64,000 nucleotides of DNA from an uncultured Bacteroidales bacterium (lineage in GTDB: Bacteria > Bacteroidota > Bacteroidia > Bacteroidales > P3), in assembly GCA_900319865.1 (NCBI GenBank), contig ONQD01000001.1, forward strand, positions 62,001 through 126,000, read 5' to 3'. How positions within the stretch are numbered: the first letter of the stretch is position 1; each line of letters opens with the position of its first letter. The notes under the pieces are model-generated. The model was not told the DNA's origin. It saw nothing but the letters and a program-made list of their open reading frames with translations, and made no database searches. Both the position numbers and the translations under genes were made by a program. Below are positions 8,709 through 18,354 of this stretch, piece after piece.

Positions 8709-9740
8709 ATGGCAAAAGAGACCACAGACATGGATGCTCAGAAACTGGAAAAAATGAAGATTCTGCAGAGCACTCTTGAGAAGATTGAAAAAAACTACGG
8801 CAAAGGCTCCGTTATGAAGCTCGGAGACCAAGCATCCGTCAAGGTGGATGTGATTTCGACCGGAAGCATCAACCTAGATGCTGCGCTGGGTGTGGGAGGT
8901 TTCCCAAAAGGCCGAATAATTGAGATATTCGGACCCGAGTCGTCGGGTAAAACGACCTTAGCCATACATGCTATAGCCGAATGCCAGAAAAATGGTGGTA
9001 TAGCAGCGTTTATCGATGCGGAACACGCATTCGACAGCTTTTATGCAAAAAAACTCGGGGTGGATATTGACAATCTGCTTGTATCGCAGCCCGACAACGG
9101 GGAGCAGGCCTTGGAGATTGCCGACAACCTGATTCGTTCCGGAGCCATCGACATCATAGTGGTCGACTCGGTGGCTGCACTTACACCGAAAGCCGAGATT
9201 GACGGAGAAATGGGAGATTCGAAAGTTGGATTGCAAGCCCGCCTCATGAGCCAGGCAATGCGCAAACTTACCTCCACCATCAGCAAAACAAACTGCTGCT
9301 GCATCTTCATCAACCAGCTGCGCGAGAAAATCGGAGTGCTGTTTGGCAATCCCGAGACTACAACAGGTGGCAATGCCCTAAAGTTCTACGCATCGGTGAG
9401 AGTGGACATACGCCGTGTGCAGGCTATCAAGGACGGTGACCAGAATGTGGGTAATCGTGTAAAAGTAAAGATTGTTAAGAACAAAGTAGCACCTCCATTC
9501 CGCACATGCGAGTTCGACCTCATGTTTGGCGAGGGAATATCAAAACTGGGCGAAATAGTTGACCTCGGTGTGGAATACAATATATTGCGCAAGAGCGGGT
9601 CGTGGTTTAGCTACGGCGACTCGAAACTGGCACAAGGACGGGAAGCACTGAAGCAACTGTTGCGTGACAACCCAGAGCTATGCGAGGAACTGGAGGAGAA
9701 AATACGTGCTGCAATGAAAGACAACGCTCATCAAGAATGA
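8709..9740 (+). CDS. recA: Recombinase RecA
   Basis: 343 residues. Walker [11 protein letters not shown] near residue 77, Walker [11 protein letters not shown], the L1/L2 DNA-binding loops ([19 protein letters not shown] and [15 protein letters not shown]) and the conserved C-terminal domain are intact. RecA forms ATP-dependent filaments on single-stranded DNA for homologous recombination and triggers SOS co-cleavage where LexA exists. The start at 8709 follows a TATATTTG promoter box. Its TGA overlaps the ATG of the next gene (ATGA at 9737-9740), an unusual partner for recA. Confidence 0.98.
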   Translation: MAKETTDMDAQKLEKMKILQSTLEKIEKNYGKGSVMKLGDQASVKVDVISTGSINLDAALGVGGFPKGRIIEIFGPESSGKTTLAIHAIAECQKNGGIAAFIDAEHAFDSFYAKKLGVDIDNLLVSQPDNGEQALEIADNLIRSGAIDIIVVDSVAALTPKAEIDGEMGDSKVGLQARLMSQAMRKLTSTISKTNCCCIFINQLREKIGVLFGNPETTTGGNALKFYASVRVDIRRVQAIKDGDQNVGNRVKVKIVKNKVAPPFRTCEFDLMFGEGISKLGEIVDLGVEYNILRKSGSWFSYGDSKLAQGREALKQLLRDNPELCEELEEKIRAAMKDNAHQE

Positions 9741-10345
9741 AGAAAATACTATTTGCCCTCACACTATTGCTCACCACTGCCGCGTATGCTCAAACCGATT
9801 CCATAAGGTCGCACCCAAACGACACTATAGAAACCGGGCCATACGCATATTTCGATACAGCAGAGTATGAGGGCAAAATGTTCTTTAAGCCAAGAAGAAA
9901 CCCCATTTATTATTTCGGGAATCCATTCTGTGAGCATTTTGCCGAGGGTAGATTGATAATAGGCCCCGAGGGTATCGGATTGGGTGGGGTGTATAGTTAC
10001 ATTCCAGAAGTATGGGGATTCAATGTATCAGCCACACTGCTGAACAGTTCCTTTTACTGGGTATCGGGGGGTGTCGCATACCGGCTTTCCAAGCCATGGA
10101 CATACTTCGACTGGCATCTTTATAGTAACATTGGCATGAACTATGACAACCAGAGCAAACCAGTGATTTATCCCACCTTAGAGGCGGGAGTGCGATTGGC
10201 ATCACCTGATGGTTCGGGGAAATTTTGCATGACCAGTGCCAGTGTAGGAGTGCTAACCGATTTCCATTCGGTATATGTCACTATGGGATTTGGCATATCC
10301 ATAACCGCAGTGGTAGCCATGCTACTGCTGTTGGGCAACTTTTAG
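9737..10345 (+). CDS. Hypothetical secreted protein, translationally coupled to recA
   Basis: Starting at the ATG that overlaps the recA stop gives 202 residues with a clean signal peptide ([18 protein letters not shown]) followed by a mature part rich in Tyr, Gly and Ser with alternating strands ([38 protein letters not shown]), suggestive of a small outer-membrane or periplasmic beta protein; the C-terminus ends in a hydrophobic run ([12 protein letters not shown]). No family recognised. A longer frame upstream runs inside recA and is not the start because it would lack the signal sequence at its N-terminus. Confidence 0.75.
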   Translation: MKKILFALTLLLTTAAYAQTDSIRSHPNDTIETGPYAYFDTAEYEGKMFFKPRRNPIYYFGNPFCEHFAEGRLIIGPEGIGLGGVYSYIPEVWGFNVSATLLNSSFYWVSGGVAYRLSKPWTYFDWHLYSNIGMNYDNQSKPVIYPTLEAGVRLASPDGSGKFCMTSASVGVLTDFHSVYVTMGFGISITAVVAMLLLLGNF

Positions 10346-10505
10346 TGCTACGCTCTGATACTTGGCATTAGAGGATTCTTGGTGATGTGATAGACGACAA
10401 TTGAAGCGTTTCGAAATAATGAAAACACTATAAAAACAGAACTCCCGATTAGTTCTACTCGTGCAACAAACTCTTTATTAACACCAATAAAAAAGACACG
10501 TAAAC

Positions 10506-12743
10506 ATGTATGTAATTGATGAGGCTCGTGAAGAGCAAGAGATACAGGCAAAGTATGAAGAGTTGCTGGAGGCATGTCGCAAGAACTCCCCCCTCACAGA
10601 CAAACAGGAAGACGAAATATTCCGTGCTTTCTCGCTTGCCAAGAAGGCCCATGCCGGCACACGTCGTAAATCGGGAGAGCCTTATATATTCCACCCACTG
10701 GCTGTGGCTCTGATTGCTGTTCAGGAAGTAGGACTGGGGCCCATAGCCGTGATATGTGCCTTGCTGCACGATGTGGTAGAGGACACCGACATCACCCTGG
10801 ACCAAATCAGGACAATTTTTGGGGAGCGGGTGGCCGTGATAGTGGACGGTGTGACCAAGATAGAGGATGTAATGGTAATACAACATACCTCTTCAAAACA
10901 GGCTGAGAACTACCGCAAGATATTGCTTTCGATGTGCAACGATGCGTATGTCATCTTTCTTAAAATATGCGACAGGCTGCACAACATGCGGACTCTTGAC
11001 TCCATGAAGGACACCAAGAAACTTGCCATATCATCCGAAACGCAATATCTATACATACCGCTGGCCCACCGACTGGGTCTTTATGCCATAAAGACCGAAC
11101 TGGAGGAGCTGGTGATGAAATACACGAACCCCGATATATACAATGAGATAGCCGCTCTTATACAGAAAGAATCCGTTACCAAGGACGAGCTTGAAGAAAA
11201 ATTCTCTAAGAGGGTGAGAGAGATGCTCGACAAGAACGGTTATAAATACACTCTGAAGACCCGTATCAAATCGGTATACAGCTGTTGGAAAAAGATGGAA
11301 AGAAAGGGTGTGAAGTTCGATCAAATATTCGACCTTTTCGCCATCCGAATTATCCTGGATGTGCCCAAAGAGAACGAGAAAGCGGAATGCTTTAAGGTAT
11401 ACTCGCTAATCTCCTCTGAATTCCCACCAGACCCATCACGTTTCCGTGACTGGATATCCACACCCAAAACCAACGGCTACGAGTCGCTGCAAACCACAGT
11501 AATGACGCCGATGGGAAAGTGGGTGGAAGTGCAGATACGAACGGAACGTATGGACCTTATAGCCGAGAAAGGTATGGCCGCCCATTTCCTGTACAAGGAG
11601 GCACACCCTGAGGAGCATATGGAACTAAGCCCCGTGGAGGTATGGCTGCAACAAATACGCAGTACCCTTGAAAACACTGAGAAAAGCGCACTGGACCTTG
11701 TGGAAGAGTTTAAGGAGACATTGTATACCAAAGAGATATATCTCTTTACACCCAAAGGCGATATGAAAAAGCTTCCTGCCCACTCTACAGTGCTTGACTT
11801 TGCATTTGCCATCCACTCGAACCTTGGCCTGCACTGCATGGGGGCCAAAGTTAATGGGAAAGTGGAACCCATAAGCTATACTTTACGTGCCGGCGAACAA
11901 GTGCAGGTGCTCACCAGCCGCAAGACCCATCCAACGGAAGAATGGCTCACAATAGCACATACCACACGTGCCAAAGAAGCATTGAAAGACGCCCTACGCG
12001 ATCAGCGCAAAGGATATAGAGACGAAGGCCGCCAACGGTTGGAAGATATCTTTATGCGACTCCATATCCGGTACTCCACCGCCACCATAGGACAGGTAAA
12101 GAGATTTTTCGACTTGAAGAGTGAAGTGGACCTCTTTTTCCAACTGGCCATGGGTATCATTACCGAGAATGACATAGCCCAGTGTTTCGGACGCGTTATC
12201 AGCCCCAACCACAACACCTATTTCATGGGTGAATATACTTCTCTGTTTGACAAAAGCAGTACTGCCATCATTCACAATGACTATGCATCCGCAAAAACCC
12301 AACAGTCGTTCCTTCTGGATGGCGACTATGATAAATATGTAACCGAACCGGCCCCCTGTTGCAAACCCGTACAGGGCGACCATGTAGTGGGTATAGTATC
12401 GGAGGGCAAAATCATGGTTCACCGCACCAACTGCAAGATTGCCATGGATGAGATGGCAAACCACGAGAACAGGATAGTGCGTGCCCGCTGGCGTCCAGGA
12501 GAGCATGTGGCATTTCTTACCGGTGTGGCATTCACCGCAATAGACCGCAAAGGACTGCTGCAAGAAATAACACGCATCGTGTCGGAAGAGATGGACCTTA
12601 ACATGAGAGCCATTACACTCGAGGCAGTGGAAGGCATTGTGAGAGGCATCATTATGCTATATGTGCTCAATCTCGATAACCTCAATCATCTGTTGGATAA
12701 CCTAGAAGCACTCGAAGGAGTAGAAGAAGTAAGACGATTATGA
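10506..12743 (+). CDS. rel: Bifunctional (p)ppGpp synthetase/hydrolase Rel
   Basis: 745 residues with full RelA/SpoT architecture: HD hydrolase domain (HAGTRRKSGEPYIFHPLAVA, LLHDVVEDT near residue 87), synthetase domain (TRIKSVYSCWKKMERK to EVQIRTERMDLIAEKGMAAH, about 250-370), TGS domain (IYLFTPKGDMKKLP, about 408-470), a Cys-rich segment (CCKPVQGDHVVG...HRTNC) and a C-terminal ACT domain. It makes the alarmone (p)ppGpp on starved ribosomes and degrades it otherwise. Both the HD pair and the synthetase residues are present, so it is probably bifunctional. It overlaps mazG by 4 bases. Confidence 0.96.
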   Translation: MYVIDEAREEQEIQAKYEELLEACRKNSPLTDKQEDEIFRAFSLAKKAHAGTRRKSGEPYIFHPLAVALIAVQEVGLGPIAVICALLHDVVEDTDITLDQIRTIFGERVAVIVDGVTKIEDVMVIQHTSSKQAENYRKILLSMCNDAYVIFLKICDRLHNMRTLDSMKDTKKLAISSETQYLYIPLAHRLGLYAIKTELEELVMKYTNPDIYNEIAALIQKESVTKDELEEKFSKRVREMLDKNGYKYTLKTRIKSVYSCWKKMERKGVKFDQIFDLFAIRIILDVPKENEKAECFKVYSLISSEFPPDPSRFRDWISTPKTNGYESLQTTVMTPMGKWVEVQIRTERMDLIAEKGMAAHFLYKEAHPEEHMELSPVEVWLQQIRSTLENTEKSALDLVEEFKETLYTKEIYLFTPKGDMKKLPAHSTVLDFAFAIHSNLGLHCMGAKVNGKVEPISYTLRAGEQVQVLTSRKTHPTEEWLTIAHTTRAKEALKDALRDQRKGYRDEGRQRLEDIFMRLHIRYSTATIGQVKRFFDLKSEVDLFFQLAMGIITENDIAQCFGRVISPNHNTYFMGEYTSLFDKSSTAIIHNDYASAKTQQSFLLDGDYDKYVTEPAPCCKPVQGDHVVGIVSEGKIMVHRTNCKIAMDEMANHENRIVRARWRPGEHVAFLTGVAFTAIDRKGLLQEITRIVSEEMDLNMRAITLEAVEGIVRGIIMLYVLNLDNLNHLLDNLEALEGVEEVRRL

Positions 12744-13432
12744 CACAAGATACACTTGACGCTTTCGGCAGGCTGAGCGACATATTGGACACCCTTCGGA
12801 AGCAATGTCCATGGGATAGAGTTCAAACAATGGATAGCCTCCGATACCTCACTATTGAGGAAACTTATGAGTTGAGCGAAGCTATCCTCAATCTCTCTCC
12901 TGCCGAACAGTCTGATAGTCCAACTGCCGAACAACGAAACTCCGACTTGAAGAAGGAGCTGGGAGATATATTCATGCACCTGCTTTTCTATTCCAAGATT
13001 GCTGAGGATGAACAGCGATTTAGCACTGCCGATGTGCTCAATGCCGTATGCGATAAGCTTATTGACCGACACCCATTTATTTATAAACCCGAAAGCTATA
13101 AAGGCGAAAGCTGGGAACAAATCAAAATGCATGAGGGACGGAAATCGGTGCTGGAGGGAGTGCCGACCAGTTTACCCCCATTGGTTAAGGCAGTGCGCAT
13201 GCAAGAAAAAGCCTCGGGGATAGGAGTGGAAGCCACTCTTTCGTCAGAAAAAGAAGAAATAGCAATTGACAGCATCACATCTGACCATGAACCCACCGAG
13301 GAGAGTTTCGGCAACCTTCTTTTCAATCTTGTTCATTGGGCACACGAACACGGAATCAATGCTGACACAGCACTGGCCCGTGCCAACTTAAGGTTTCAAG
13401 ACAAAGTGAAAGAATTTGAAAAAAAGCAGTGA
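12740..13432 (+). CDS. mazG: Nucleoside triphosphate pyrophosphohydrolase MazG
   Basis: 230 residues. N-terminal MazG domain with the signature CPWDRVQTMDSLRYLTIEE and the Mg-binding acidic helix ELSEAI...KKELGDIFMHLLFYSKIAEDE, then the second half KAVRMQEKASGIG...SFGNLLFNLVHWA. MazG hydrolyses (d)NTPs to NMP and pyrophosphate; in E. coli it is linked to lowering alarmone effects during starvation, which fits its translational coupling to rel (ATGA overlap at 12740-12743). Short for the two-domain form (about 260) but both halves are visible. Confidence 0.93.
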   Translation: MTQDTLDAFGRLSDILDTLRKQCPWDRVQTMDSLRYLTIEETYELSEAILNLSPAEQSDSPTAEQRNSDLKKELGDIFMHLLFYSKIAEDEQRFSTADVLNAVCDKLIDRHPFIYKPESYKGESWEQIKMHEGRKSVLEGVPTSLPPLVKAVRMQEKASGIGVEATLSSEKEEIAIDSITSDHEPTEESFGNLLFNLVHWAHEHGINADTALARANLRFQDKVKEFEKKQ

Positions 13433-13440
13433 AAGCTGTC

Positions 13441-14859
13441 CTATTGTTTTGACTTATAGCGTGACTTTATCTTGAGCCACCGTTTCCAACTAGCGAGGTC
13501 GAAGATGCTTGAATCGGTTGTGGCTTGCCATGTGAGCAAAATACCGATTGGGATAAAAACAAAGGTAGAAATCCACATGCCCACAGGAGGAACAGCACTC
13601 TCGCGCACTGATTTCTCACTTATCATGCCAATAACATAATAAAGCACAAAGAAAACAACCGAGGCCACCAAAGGCATGCCCAAACCTCCTTTGCGAACAA
13701 TAGAGCCAAACGGGGCTCCAATAAGGAAAAGCAACAGACAAGCAACAGAGAGGGTAAACTTGCGCATGAGCTCGATATAATGGCGGTTGATGTATTCCTG
13801 TTCCGGTTCAATCATGGATTCGTACATATCGGCATCGTTGAGTGCGTTGCGGGAAATGATACTGGCTTGGCTTATCACCGTGCGAAGAGCTTCGCCATTG
13901 GTATCGGCAAGCCACTGGTTGACGTCGAGATATGAGGAGCTATCTTCCACATGAGCTGTATGGTATCGATAAGCAGTGAGTTTCTCTAAACAATTATCTT
14001 TCATCTCGACATAACGTTTGTCAAGAGCATCCTTGAGAGACCCGACAGTTGAGTCGAGTTGGGCCACATTGAGCATTTGATAATGGCCGCTGAAAAACTC
14101 CTCGTCAGATTTCTCGAAAGCAAAGGAGGAAATGTCGAAGGTAAGCGTCTGCTCGGTGAAACCAATACTGGTAAGAGGGCGTGAAAGCTCGTTCTCGCCA
14201 TCGGTAGGCTCACTGTAATTATAACCATCATAGAGCGTAAAAAGAAGATAATGGTCGTCGGGGGTAGACTGCATATATCCGTGGTCGGCGACAATAATAT
14301 TGGTGCGGTTGATGCCCTCGGTATGGTCATAAATGATAATGTCACGCATGGTGCGTCCATCGGGATCTTTGGTATTGACGCGGATTACATAGCCGTCGAT
14401 TTCGCTGTAGAACTCACTGGGGCGGATACTTACTGCCGGCTTTTTGCGCTGGATATCGTATAGGGTGGAACGATACTTATACATTGCTACAGGCAGTACA
14501 TTATTGGCAAAATAGAAAGCGATGCCCATCAGTAGCATAGAAACGAGTGCCATAGGCATCATAACACGCCTGACCGAGATTCCGCCGGCTTTCATGGCAA
14601 CCAGTTCATACTTCTCGCCGAAATTCCCCATAGTCATGATTGAAGCAAAAAGAACCGCAATGGGTAGTGCCATAGGGACAAAAGTGGCAGAGGCATATAA
14701 CATAAGCTGGGCAATGACTGCAAAATCAAGTCCTTTGCCAACAAGGTCGTCGATGTATTTCCATACGAACTGCATCAAAAGAACGAACACCGCTATCACA
14801 AAAGTGAGCAATAATGGCCCAAGAAAGGATTTTAATATGAGGCGGTCGACTTTTTTCAT
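13441..14859 (-). CDS. LptF/LptG-family permease (YjgP/YjgQ)
   Basis: 472 residues with the LptF/G pattern: three membrane segments in the N-terminal 110 residues (FLGPLLLTFVIAVFVLLMQF, LMLYASATFVPMALPIAVLF, MALVSMLLMGIAFYFANNVL), a long periplasmic jelly-roll region, and three C-terminal segments (about 375-450). The family forms the membrane part of the LptB2FG exporter that lifts lipopolysaccharide from the inner membrane. It cannot be decided from one gene whether this is the LptF or LptG role. It follows the RseP gene by 24 bases on the same strand and converges with mazG (8-base gap). Confidence 0.9.
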   Translation of the reverse strand: MKKVDRLILKSFLGPLLLTFVIAVFVLLMQFVWKYIDDLVGKGLDFAVIAQLMLYASATFVPMALPIAVLFASIMTMGNFGEKYELVAMKAGGISVRRVMMPMALVSMLLMGIAFYFANNVLPVAMYKYRSTLYDIQRKKPAVSIRPSEFYSEIDGYVIRVNTKDPDGRTMRDIIIYDHTEGINRTNIIVADHGYMQSTPDDHYLLFTLYDGYNYSEPTDGENELSRPLTSIGFTEQTLTFDISSFAFEKSDEEFFSGHYQMLNVAQLDSTVGSLKDALDKRYVEMKDNCLEKLTAYRYHTAHVEDSSSYLDVNQWLADTNGEALRTVISQASIISRNALNDADMYESMIEPEQEYINRHYIELMRKFTLSVACLLLFLIGAPFGSIVRKGGLGMPLVASVVFFVLYYVIGMISEKSVRESAVPPVGMWISTFVFIPIGILLTWQATTDSSIFDLASWKRWLKIKSRYKSKQ

Positions 14860-14883
14860 GAGTTCGGAAGTTAGGAGTAAAAG

Positions 14884-16287
14884 CTATCGGGTAAATCCAT
14901 TGAAAAGCCGTATGAGATCGTTCCCGTTGGCAATGATGAGGAGCAGGAGCAGGAGCACTAAACCAATATTTTGTATCACATTAAGGACTTTTTCGTTGAC
15001 CGGCTTACGAGTAATCATTTCCCAGAGGGTGATGACAATATGGCCACCATCGAGGCCTGGAATAGGAATGATGTTCATAAATGCCAGGACCAATGCCAGA
15101 AGGGCTGTGAGATTCCAGAATCGGAGCCAATCCCAAGTGTCGGGGAAGAGGCTGGCCATACTGATGAATCCACCCAAACCTTTAGTACCTCCGGGAGTAA
15201 AGAGTATCTTGAGCGAAGAGACATATGAAACCAGAGTTTCCCATCCATAACTTATGCCTGCGGGGATGGCTTCGAAGAAGGTATAATCAACATGTTTAAC
15301 ATCGAAAAGTTGACTCATGTCGTCGACAGCGTAAATGCCCAGTTTCCCGTCCTTTTCGAGGAGGATGGGGATTTCCATATACTGTCGGTTGCGGTAGAAG
15401 CCCAACGTGATGCTATCGCCGGCAAACTTACTAAGGGTGGTTGTAAACTCAACCGCTGAAGGGGTGGGTATGCCACTGATGCTGACGAGGCTGTCCCCTA
15501 TTTGCATGCCACAATGTTTGCCCAAAGAACCAGGGATAAAGTCTTTCACCACAAAGGGGTATCGAGGAATCATCAGGTATTTGGGATTCGCATCGGTTAA
15601 TCTATTCAGAAGACCCTCACGAACGGAGAGGTCAACTAAGCTGTCGTTGCGAAGCACCGTGACCGTACGGGGATTATTAAGCAAAATGGCCTGACTAGCA
15701 TCTTTCATACTATATTGCTCTACTCCATCGATAGCATAAATGATATCGCCGTTTTGGAAACCCTCATCCAACAATAATTGATGGTATTCGTATCCCAACT
15801 TAGCATTGCGCATGGGCAATTCATCAGTGCCCCAATGAGCAAAAATGCAAGAATAAATAATCAGAGCAGAAATGAAATTGACCAGCACGCCTCCAGAGAT
15901 GATACAAAGGCGCTGCCAGCCCGGCTTGGTACGGTATTCCCACGGCTGGGGAGTGCTTGCCATATCACTGGAATCCTTGGTCTCATCAATCATACCCGCA
16001 ATGTCGCAGTAGCCGCCCAAGGGAATCCACCCAAGTCCCCAAAGAGTGTTGTTCTGATCCTCGGGACGCAGATTCTCGGTCTCCCATGATTCAGGAGTCT
16101 TGGAGTTGAAGAAGAGAAAATGCCACTTTCCGTTAAACTTTTTGGCCTTAATAATAGAGAACTTCCAATTGAAAAAGACATAGAATCGGTTGACACGGGT
16201 GCCAAAAAGTTTGGCAAAAAGGAGGTGTCCCAGCTCGTGGGTGACAACCAAGAGGGTAAGGCTGACAAGAAATATCAATGCTTTCAT
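14884..16287 (-). CDS. rseP: RseP-type site-2 (RIP) zinc metalloprotease
   Basis: 467 residues. The zinc motif HELGH sits in the first membrane helix (residues 17-21) and the second metal motif PGLDGGHI lies in a C-terminal helix near residue 400; one or two PDZ regions lie between (IIYAIDGVEQYSMKDAS and LVSISGIPTPSAVEF). RIP proteases cleave anti-sigma factors or signal-peptide remnants within the membrane. First gene of an operon with the LptF/G permease, behind a TATCTTTG box at 16324-16331. All catalytic residues are present. Confidence 0.93.
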   Translation of the reverse strand: MKALIFLVSLTLLVVTHELGHLLFAKLFGTRVNRFYVFFNWKFSIIKAKKFNGKWHFLFFNSKTPESWETENLRPEDQNNTLWGLGWIPLGGYCDIAGMIDETKDSSDMASTPQPWEYRTKPGWQRLCIISGGVLVNFISALIIYSCIFAHWGTDELPMRNAKLGYEYHQLLLDEGFQNGDIIYAIDGVEQYSMKDASQAILLNNPRTVTVLRNDSLVDLSVREGLLNRLTDANPKYLMIPRYPFVVKDFIPGSLGKHCGMQIGDSLVSISGIPTPSAVEFTTTLSKFAGDSITLGFYRNRQYMEIPILLEKDGKLGIYAVDDMSQLFDVKHVDYTFFEAIPAGISYGWETLVSYVSSLKILFTPGGTKGLGGFISMASLFPDTWDWLRFWNLTALLALVLAFMNIIPIPGLDGGHIVITLWEMITRKPVNEKVLNVIQNIGLVLLLLLLIIANGNDLIRLFNGFTR

Positions 16288-16323
16288 TCTGTTATACTAC
16301 AATTGTAATGTCAAAAAAACGTA

Positions 16324-16331
16324 CAAAGATA
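16324..16331 (-). promoter_or_regulatory. -7 promoter box of rseP-permease operon
   Basis: TATCTTTG on the minus strand, exact consensus, 36 bases before the rseP ATG at 16287. Confidence 0.6.
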
Positions 16332-16456
16332 CAAATTATTTTATAAACAGCAGTTTTTTTTAACCACATTAAAGAAATAAAGTATCTGGAATACCATCAA
16401 TTGGGGAAAGACATAATTTTTTTCGAGGAATTAACATTTGATACGTTTTTTTTCCG

Positions 16457-16464
16457 TATCTTTG
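16457..16464 (+). promoter_or_regulatory. -7 promoter box of the Xer recombinase gene
   Basis: TATCTTTG, with a TTTG at 16437-16440 as a possible -33 element. Only five bases separate the box from the GTG at 16470, so the transcript probably starts at or within a base or two of the start codon. Confidence 0.65.
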
Positions 16465-16469
16465 CAGTC

Positions 16470-17393
16470 GTGAAAATAGAAGATGCCATACAACAATTTG
16501 CCGATTATATCGCTACAGAACAGCGGTTGGCAGAAGGCACCATCCAGTACTACTTAAAAGTGACTGAATGGTTTGGATTATATCTATCGTCACAAGAAAT
16601 CCACACTATTGAAGAGATTGAACCCAGAGACATACGGGCATGGCAAATGGGATTGATAGAAGACGGAAAGGCTCCAGGAACAGTTACTAAACATCTAGCA
16701 GCCATCCGTGCCTGGTTTAAGTATCTCCGAAAAAATGGATATATGCAACGTGATATAATGGCTAAAATATCACCCCCCAAAGCCCCTAAACGTCTACCGG
16801 TGTTTTTTAAAGAGAAAGATGTTGAAAAGATATATTCGGACATCTATCCGGACACTTATGAAGGAGTTGTTGAAAAATTGGTGCTGCGCATGCTTTACGA
16901 GACGGGAATGAGGCGTTCAGAACTGGCATCACTAAGTTTGGCAAACATTGATATAGAAGGTTGTACCATCAAAGTTAGGGGAAAACGTAACAAAGAAAGA
17001 TATATTCCAATAGAAAATGAACTGGCACATAATATTTCACAATATATTGCGTTACGTAGTAGGAGAATGATGGAACTGCATGAAGAGCAACCAAACCTTG
17101 AGGACACAGACAGGCTCTTGGTGAACAGCAAAGGAAAGGCTATTAGCGATTCTGCAATATACAATATAGTGGAAAAGTATATGACGACACTTGCCCATGC
17201 AGAGAGATATAGCCCACATGTGTTCAGGCATTCATTTGCAACCCACATGCTGAACGAAGGTGCAAATATAGATGCCATAAAGGAATTGCTCGGACACAGT
17301 GACCTCGCAGCCACAGAAGTATACACCCATGTGACGCGTGAACATTTGAAAGAAACTTATAAACATGCCCACCCCAGGGCCAATAAAAAATAA
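16470..17393 (+). CDS. xerD: Tyrosine recombinase XerC/XerD
   Basis: 307 residues from the GTG at 16470. N-terminal SAM-like core-binding domain (about 1-95) and C-terminal catalytic domain with the full set R (ETGMRRSEL, about 148), K (VRGKRNKERY), HxxR (PHVFRHSFATHML, about 250), H (LLGHSDLAATEVY) and nucleophile Tyr (about 284). Xer enzymes resolve chromosome dimers at dif. The GTG start is chosen because a TATCTTTG promoter box ends five bases before it; an upstream ATG at 16401 would lie in front of the promoter and add 23 hydrophobic residues not typical of the family. XerC versus XerD is not decided. Confidence 0.92.
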   Translation: MKIEDAIQQFADYIATEQRLAEGTIQYYLKVTEWFGLYLSSQEIHTIEEIEPRDIRAWQMGLIEDGKAPGTVTKHLAAIRAWFKYLRKNGYMQRDIMAKISPPKAPKRLPVFFKEKDVEKIYSDIYPDTYEGVVEKLVLRMLYETGMRRSELASLSLANIDIEGCTIKVRGKRNKERYIPIENELAHNISQYIALRSRRMMELHEEQPNLEDTDRLLVNSKGKAISDSAIYNIVEKYMTTLAHAERYSPHVFRHSFATHMLNEGANIDAIKELLGHSDLAATEVYTHVTREHLKETYKHAHPRANKK

Positions 17394-17403
17394 GGAGATA
17401 ACT

Positions 17404-17697
17404 ATGAATACAACAATTAATGCCGTAAAATTCAAGGCAGACCCCAAACTGGAAAAATTTGTCAACGAAAAAGTTGCAAAACTGGACCGTTTAATTGACA
17501 ATGCCACCAAGTGTGAAGTAATCCTGAAAGTCGACAAACCAGAAAGCGACAACAACAAGATTGCAGAATTGTCGTTGAATCTGCCTGGACAGACCCTTTT
17601 CAATAGCAAACAGGCCGACACTTTTGAGGAAGCCGTTTCCGAATGCGTTGATGCCATGAAGGCTCAGATAGACAAATATAAAGAACGTTACAAATAA
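17404..17697 (+). CDS. hpf: Ribosome hibernation-promoting factor, short form
   Basis: 97 residues, beta-alpha-beta-beta-beta-alpha pattern of HPF/YfiA (INAVKFKADPKLEKFVNEKV, AKLDRLIDNATKCEVILKV, AELSLNLPGQTLFNSKQADTFE). Lacks the C-terminal dimerisation domain of long HPF. It binds the 30S decoding centre and silences ribosomes in stationary phase. The ATG at 17404 lies 10 bases after the Xer stop, so the two are co-transcribed; a longer upstream frame overlaps xer and is rejected. A strong terminator follows at 17720-17762. Confidence 0.93.
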   Translation: MNTTINAVKFKADPKLEKFVNEKVAKLDRLIDNATKCEVILKVDKPESDNNKIAELSLNLPGQTLFNSKQADTFEEAVSECVDAMKAQIDKYKERYK

Positions 17698-17719
17698 AAA
17701 AACAATCCCGTAGATAGGG

Positions 17720-17762
17720 AACAGGAGGCATGCGTTATTCTATGCGTGCCTCCTGTTTCTTT
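17720..17762 (+). terminator. Intrinsic terminator after hpf
   Basis: Perfect 11-bp stem AACAGGAGGCA / TGCCTCCTGTT (17720-17730 and 17747-17757) with a 16-base loop, followed by TCTTTAT. Confidence 0.75.
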
Positions 17763-17796
17763 ATGTCTACCACAATCTCTGACGATTAGTCACGAA

Positions 17797-17824
17797 AAAG
17801 GGCACCCCCGAAGGAATGCCCTTT
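17797..17824 (-). terminator. Intrinsic terminator after rpsU
   Basis: On the minus strand AAAGGGCA (17824-17817) pairs with TGCCCTTT (17804-17797), then a T-run continues; it starts 29 bases past the rpsU stop. Confidence 0.75.
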
Positions 17825-17852
17825 ATCGTTTGATACGTGCCGACAGAAAAAA

Positions 17853-18050
17853 TTATTTGTCGAGCTCTTGCTGACGCAGATGCTGAACATAGATGGCTTT
17901 CTGTCTGCGTTCCCGATTGATAACGGAAGGTTTAGTAAATTTCTGACGTTCGCGGAGTTCTTTTACAACACCGGTTTTCTCGAATTTTCTTTTAAGCTTC
18001 TTTAATGCTCTTTCAATGTTTTCACCTTCTTTGATAGGAACTACGATCAT
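17853..18050 (-). CDS. rpsU: 30S ribosomal protein bS21
   Basis: 65 residues, MIVVPIKEGENIERALKKLK start and the very basic helical body (RKFEKTGVVKELRERQKFTK, PSVINRERRQKAI) typical of bS21 in Bacteroidetes. It joins the 30S platform near the anti-Shine-Dalgarno end of 16S rRNA; in Bacteroidetes S18-S21-S6 contacts occlude that end, in keeping with the weak SD usage seen in this window. Follows rpmB by 64 bases on the same strand and ends at an intrinsic terminator. Confidence 0.96.
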   Translation of the reverse strand: MIVVPIKEGENIERALKKLKRKFEKTGVVKELRERQKFTKPSVINRERRQKAIYVQHLRQQELDK

Positions 18051-18114
18051 TGTTAATACCTCTTTCTAATTAAGGATTGATAAATAAAGTTTATTAAGAC
18101 CTACTTGTCTTCGG

Positions 18115-18354
18115 TTAGAATTGGAGATGTCCTTGAGCGGCGGCATCGTTAAGGGCTGCAAGAATGCCTTTCTTGTTAATGATGCGCATGCCTTTGGCAC
18201 TCACTTTGAGGGTAATCCACATATCCTCTTCAGGAATATAGAACTTCTTGGTTTGAAGATTCGGGGAGAAGGTACGTTTGGTGTGGATACGGGAATGGGA
18301 AACGTTGTTACCACGAATCACTTTCTTACCAGTAATTTCACAAATCTTTGACAT
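18115..18354 (-). CDS. rpmB: 50S ribosomal protein bL28
   Basis: 79 residues, MSKICEITGKKVIRGNNVSH start with the HSRIHTKRTFSPNLQ core and the KVSAKGMRIINKKG C-terminal strand of bL28. Cys-5 is present but no full zinc-binding Cys set, so a zinc-free form. Probably co-transcribed with rpsU. A weak -7-like box (GACTTTTG on the minus strand, 18419-18426, one mismatch) lies about 65 bases upstream. Confidence 0.96.
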   Translation of the reverse strand: MSKICEITGKKVIRGNNVSHSRIHTKRTFSPNLQTKKFYIPEEDMWITLKVSAKGMRIINKKGILAALNDAAAQGHLQF

